From Cephalothrix spiralis (lineage: Eukaryota > Nemertea > Palaeonemertea > Archinemertea > Cephalotrichidae): DNA of 10,105 bases. The number at the start of each line of letters is the position of its first letter. The first letter of the stretch is position 1. The stretch lies in the NCBI GenBank assembly GCA_032353305.1, contig JAUCNG010420688.1, positions 1 through 10,105 of the forward strand. Reading direction: 5' to 3'. Of the stretch, positions 7,095 through 10,105 are shown one piece after another. Made by a program: the position numbers and the translations under genes. The notes beneath the pieces are model-generated. The model was not told where the DNA came from. It did not search any database and saw only the letters and a program-made list of their open reading frames with translations.

Positions 7095-7196
7095 AATAGT
7101 CCATGTTTTTGGTTAATATTGAATTCATATAGCCCTCATGCCACCATTCACCTCGGGCTATATGATTCAATATTTACCTAAAAAATATGGACTATT
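7095..7196. mobile_element. 102-bp foldback (snap-back) element
   Basis: The left arm 7095-7135 and right arm 7155-7196 are near-complete reverse complements of 41-42 nt. They share AATAGTCCAT, TTTTT, AATATTGAA and TCATATAGCCC, with only a few mismatches and small indels, around a 19-nt loop (7136-7154). It is non-coding. A foldback MITE is the likeliest explanation. A transcribed hairpin is possible because it lies on the sense strand of an ABCF2 intron. Confidence 0.8.
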
Positions 7197-7659
7197 CTCT
7201 AAATGATGTGTCCTACTTTTTACAATTAAGACCATGTACCAAAATATGAATTTTTCTGCCTTATTTTGACAATAAAATGCAAGCCTAAATATTGATTGAA
7301 TTAACACTTAAAACAACATAATGGATCATTTAAAAAACATTTTGAGTAGCGAAAATGCATAAATCGGGTGGATGGTCATATAAGCCTGCGCTGGAAAAGT
7401 TTTGCAAAAATTTGCACCGCAGAAAATATTAGCAAAAAATAGAGGCCGCATACTGCTTTGTGGTCAATAATATTAAAAAATTGGCGGTTTGGTCAGAAAG
7501 TAGAGGATGCGTTTGCAAAAGTCAAAATTTTGGGGGTTTTGCGGGTAAAAGTTTGCAATTTTCTTCAGCCTGCATATCAATTATTAACTATGACACTCGC
7601 TCTAATTAATACCACGACCTCGATTGTGACATCTTTATTTACAATCTACTCTTTTTCAG

Positions 7660-7788
7660 CATCTTGGTGAACAACTCGACTTAGACATGAGTGCTTTAGA
7701 CTGGATGATGCAAAAGTTTCCTGATGTGAAGGAAGTTGAAGAAATGCGAAAGATCATTGGCCGTTATGGTCTAACTGGCCTTCAACAG
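7660..7788 (+). CDS. ABCF2: ABCF2 exon: second-domain linker between Walker A and signature motif
   Basis: This exon has 43 codons, phase 0 at both ends, between CTCTTTTTCAG and CAACAG|GTAAGA. It continues the preceding exon from IGRYHQ into [16 protein letters not shown], then [14 protein letters not shown], the alpha-helical segment that in ABCF2 leads to the signature motif. It matches the family without gaps or stops. The frame passes directly from Q at the end of the first exon and into VCPIRNLSDGQ at the next, so these three exons are consecutive. Confidence 0.95.
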
Positions 7789-7881
7789 GTAAGAGCCCCT
7801 CTGAAAAAAATTATGACGATTTAATTATAATCGATACTATCGCTTGATGATCCGTATCGAAAGCTTGGAAAAAGAGCCGCC

Positions 7882-8258
7882 CAGGTTTCATAGTTCTCCT
7901 AAAATTTTAGGATATCCTCAAATATGACCATTTCACCTAAAATCTCATAGAATCCAATTATTTCTCATAAAATTTGATTAAAAAGGTGTTAGAAAATGAA
8001 AAAGTGTTAAAAAATTTCTCGCCTTGCTTCGCTAGACAACTGATTTTATCATTTAATGTTTATTTGTGCACAAAGGCGTGTGCCAAAAATGAAAAATGTA
8101 TTTGTATAGATTATATTGATTTAATTGTAAAGGAAAAATATTTTGTTTGTAACGAAAGAAAGTTATTAGAAAATCCAATCATATTATAATGGTCAAAAAT
8201 CTCCTAAAATTAAAAAAAAAACTCATAAAATTGACAGCAAAAATGACTATGAGGCCTG
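7882..8258. mobile_element. Possible short non-autonomous element with CAGG...CCTG ends
   Basis: CAGGTTTCATAGTT (7882-7895) and the reverse complement of 8245-8258, CAGGCCTCATAGTC, agree at 11 of 14 bases. The words TCTCCTAAAAT and CTCATAAAAT recur inside both ends (about 7895, 7965, 8200, 8221). CAGG termini are typical of hAT transposons, which make 8-bp target duplications. The flanks offer only GAGCCGCC on the left against GAGCGTCC 3 bp beyond the right end, so the boundary is unproven. Confidence 0.4.
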
Positions 8259-8488
8259 ATTGAGCGTCCATAATAAAATCACCAATGTTTACCTAGACTC
8301 ACTTTGAGGTACTTTCTCTCTAATAAGCATAAATCGGATACTCAAGTGCGCATGTCTAAACAAATACGGAAGTAAATCCCATTTGGATAGTTTCTATTTT
8401 CCCCGTACTAAATATCATCACGCGGGAGGTTCCAGGATTTTTTAGGTATCATAAAAATTCTATTGTATACCGTTTTGTCAGTATATCA

Positions 8489-8630
8489 TGCCGCATCATT
8501 TTTTACTTACCAAATATATCAAAGAGACTGTGCTCAGAGGTTAAATTACGATTGGAAAATCTCCCCTCTATATACCCATTATTATTAATCAAAAGTTAAG
8601 AATTTTGGTCACGTTATATATGATGCGGCA
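8489..8630. repeat. 142-bp segment bounded by TGCCGCATCAT inverted repeats
   Basis: TGCCGCATCAT (8489-8499) and ATGATGCGGCA (8620-8630) are perfect reverse complements. The similarity continues inward more weakly to a shared ACCAAA, giving about 26-bp imperfect arms. It is non-coding and MITE-like. No target duplication is evident. Confidence 0.55.
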
Positions 8631-8740
8631 AGAACGTTACGATCGAATCTTTGTGTTAGCTCAAATATTTCTTGAGTTCTGGACCAAAAACTGCCCGCAT
8701 ATTTAGTACCACGTGCCACTATTTATCCCAATCAGTATCA

Positions 8741-8757
8741 CCAATATCGGATATTGG
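8741..8757. repeat. Perfect palindrome CCAATATC-G-GATATTGG
   Basis: This is an 8-bp inverted repeat with a single central base, flanked on both sides by TATCAC words. It is a short structural oddity of unknown role. Confidence 0.7.
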
Positions 8758-10041
8758 TATCACAACTATCACATGACTATAAAGTTTCGAATTGCTAATG
8801 ATAACGCCCAGTTACGAAATATGACCATGATGTCCGTTCTATGATAGATCATGATAGTACATGCACTTATATTTCTTGAGAGAAATAATCTATTTGAGCC
8901 TCTTAATAATGTGATTCCCAGTTGTATTTTAAAGTAGGCTTATTTAAATATGAAGGTTCTGTATAATTAACATCCCTTGTTACCATGGCTACGCATCTTA
9001 ATATTTTCTCCTATAAATTAGCTATATACCTGTCGTGTGTAAATAAGGCGGATAATTTCTTGTTGTTGGAGATCAAATTAACAATCCTTACTATCTGCGC
9101 TATGAATATTTAATATCTCTAAGTCTATTAGCTCAGATTAGCAAGGGATCATATGAAATATCAAAGATTCGGCGTAAAAATCCTCAATTTAGTCCAAAAT
9201 AATTTTTATAATTTAGACATTTAAAGGTGCAGAAGATCGTAAACAATAACATTAGAACAATAGATTCCAGATTGATTATCAAATTAGTCCTGATAAACTG
9301 TCCAAAGAGTTATGTTGAGTTACATGTTTTTGACATACTTTCATCATCTTCAATGTCCTAATTGCCCACTTTCACTTTCGACCCCATAATAGGGAATGAA
9401 ACCAGTCTAACATTGCCCACTGAGACTGATATAATGCCCATCTACCCTGCGGCATTAATATTAACTAAATCAGTGACTAAATGATAAAAATTGTTTTGCG
9501 GGTTTTAAGCCATATATTTAATGAAAGCTAGTGTAGCACAGATGAGATCACAAATATACCATCAGATTTTATATAGATTTAATTGATCCCATGGAAATTC
9601 TAATTATTAAAGGAGCCAAGCTCCAAGATCTTTGATTTTTTTTTTGTTTTCGATATCTGATGTTTGATAAATATATTTTTTTAAATGATTAAAATTTTCA
9701 AATTCTTTAAAGCATTTATGAAAGATATTTCCTGAGGGTTACCTGATATAATTATATAAATCGATCGATATCATATTTGCGACACGCCGCGCAAACAGTG
9801 ATTGGTGACCTTGAAATAAATGAGACATCAAAAGTGCCCTAGGGAAATATTAAATTCAAATATTTCATGGCTGGTGTTAAATTGAGAGGAATATTGGGAC
9901 ATACGAATGGGTCACCTGACCCATTTTAACGAATGAAGTAACCTGATTTTTAAACTAAAGCCTATTAAAGAATCGAAAAATTTTCTAGAAACAATTACTG
10001 AGTAAGGTTCATTTTCTAAAAAATGTAATTCTTATTTTTAG

Positions 10042-10105
10042 GTTTGTCCGATAAGGAATTTATCTGATGGTCAACGCTGCCGAGTCACATTTGCCTGGTT
10101 GGCAT
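10042..10105 (+). CDS. ABCF2: ABCF2 exon (partial): ABC signature motif
   Basis: After the acceptor TTATTTTTAG the frame opens as VCPIRNLSDGQ and runs for 21 codons plus one base to the window edge, so the exon is truncated by the window only. LSDGQ is the ABC signature of the second domain, in the Asp form usual for ABCF2, followed by the family's CRV...AWLA segment. Walker B and the H-loop must lie to the right, outside this sequence. Confidence 0.93.

Larger units (their letters stand above)
6570..7659 (+). other. ABCF2 intron between Walker A exon and linker exon
   Basis: This is a 1,090-nt phase-0 intron (CAG|GTAAGA to CTCTTTTTCAG). It holds a C-rich CCCACCCACCCCC tract near 6650, paired GGCACTAT hairpins at 6865-6919 and a long foldback at 7095-7196. 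A GC-richer patch at about 7375-7575 has weakly inverted ends (GCTGGAAAAG and CTTCAGC contexts), possibly a decayed element. I support no other gene in it. Confidence 0.85.
7789..10041 (+). other. ABCF2 intron before the signature exon
   Basis: This is a 2,253-nt phase-0 intron (CAG|GTAAGA to TTATTTTTAG). It contains a possible hAT-like short element at 7882-8258, a small TIR pair at 8489-8630, a palindrome at 8741-8757, repeated ATTGCCCACT words near 9361 and 9411, and an inverted GGGTCA pair at 9906-9925. No other gene is supported. The open stretch at 7974-8189 falls inside the first element and has no recognisable domain. Confidence 0.85.

Noticed and set aside
7974-8189. 71-codon plus-strand open frame in an ABCF2 intron
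   Set aside because: It lies within the candidate CAGG-ended element, is low in complexity and has no transposase motif I can recognise.
9612-9650. GGAGC-CAA-GCTCC hairpin followed by a run of T, resembling a bacterial intrinsic terminator
   Set aside because: The window is plainly eukaryotic with spliced genes, and this lies inside an ABCF2 intron. The T-run is ordinary here.
1-10105. CRISPR array or prokaryotic operon
   Set aside because: There are no regularly spaced direct repeats with unique spacers. Genes are interrupted by GT-AG introns and lack ribosome-binding-site or operon layout.

Overview
This is an AT-rich, intron-bearing animal (metazoan) nuclear window. The genes have GT-AG introns with pyrimidine-rich acceptors, the standard code works throughout, and the non-coding DNA is full of short inverted-repeat elements. 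The two gene families present, a non-vertebrate immunity-related GTPase (IRG) pair and ABCF2, together with the repeat style (a degenerate GGACAGTTCGGCC-type minisatellite, frequent TACATGTA words) suggest a marine or freshwater invertebrate. A bivalve mollusc is my best guess, but that is inference.

Layout. (1) 1-145 looks like the 3' tail of a decayed non-LTR retroelement, ending in AATAAA and (TATCT)4. (2) 698-1903, minus strand, is a 401-codon IRG GTPase exon (IRG-A) that begins directly after a splice acceptor. (3) 1906-3231 holds a degenerate 15-19 bp tandem repeat, a possible dead copy of an IRG first exon, and a tRNA-like pol III unit. (4) 3232-4428, minus, is a second IRG GTPase exon (IRG-B). 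Its 19-codon first exon can be recognised at 5348-5404, in phase 0, giving a 417-residue protein of normal IRG length. The 919-nt intron carries a 240-bp MITE with 59-bp terminal inverted repeats. (5) 5405-6395 has no convincing gene. It should contain the IRG-B promoter and the end of an ABCF2 intron. (6) 6396-6569, 7660-7788 and 10042-10105 (plus strand, running off the window) are three consecutive phase-0 exons of ABCF2. They encode the second nucleotide-binding domain from Walker A to the LSDGQ signature. Introns of 1,090 and 2,253 nt separate them, and these contain several palindromes and probable non-autonomous elements.

How the genes fit together. The two IRGs are tandem, same-strand paralogues, about 70% identical over the GTPase core by hand count but strongly diverged in the C-terminal helical half. 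They would act as dynamin-like, membrane-associated GTPases in cell-autonomous defence, if invertebrate IRGs behave as vertebrate ones do. IRG-A lacks an obvious first exon of its own. Both GTPase exons start in phase 0 behind near-identical acceptors, so the exon at 5348-5404 could serve either one. ABCF2 is a conserved housekeeping ribosome-associated ATPase on the opposite strand and has no evident functional link. Its upstream exons are not seen here, so the IRG pair may be nested in an ABCF2 intron.
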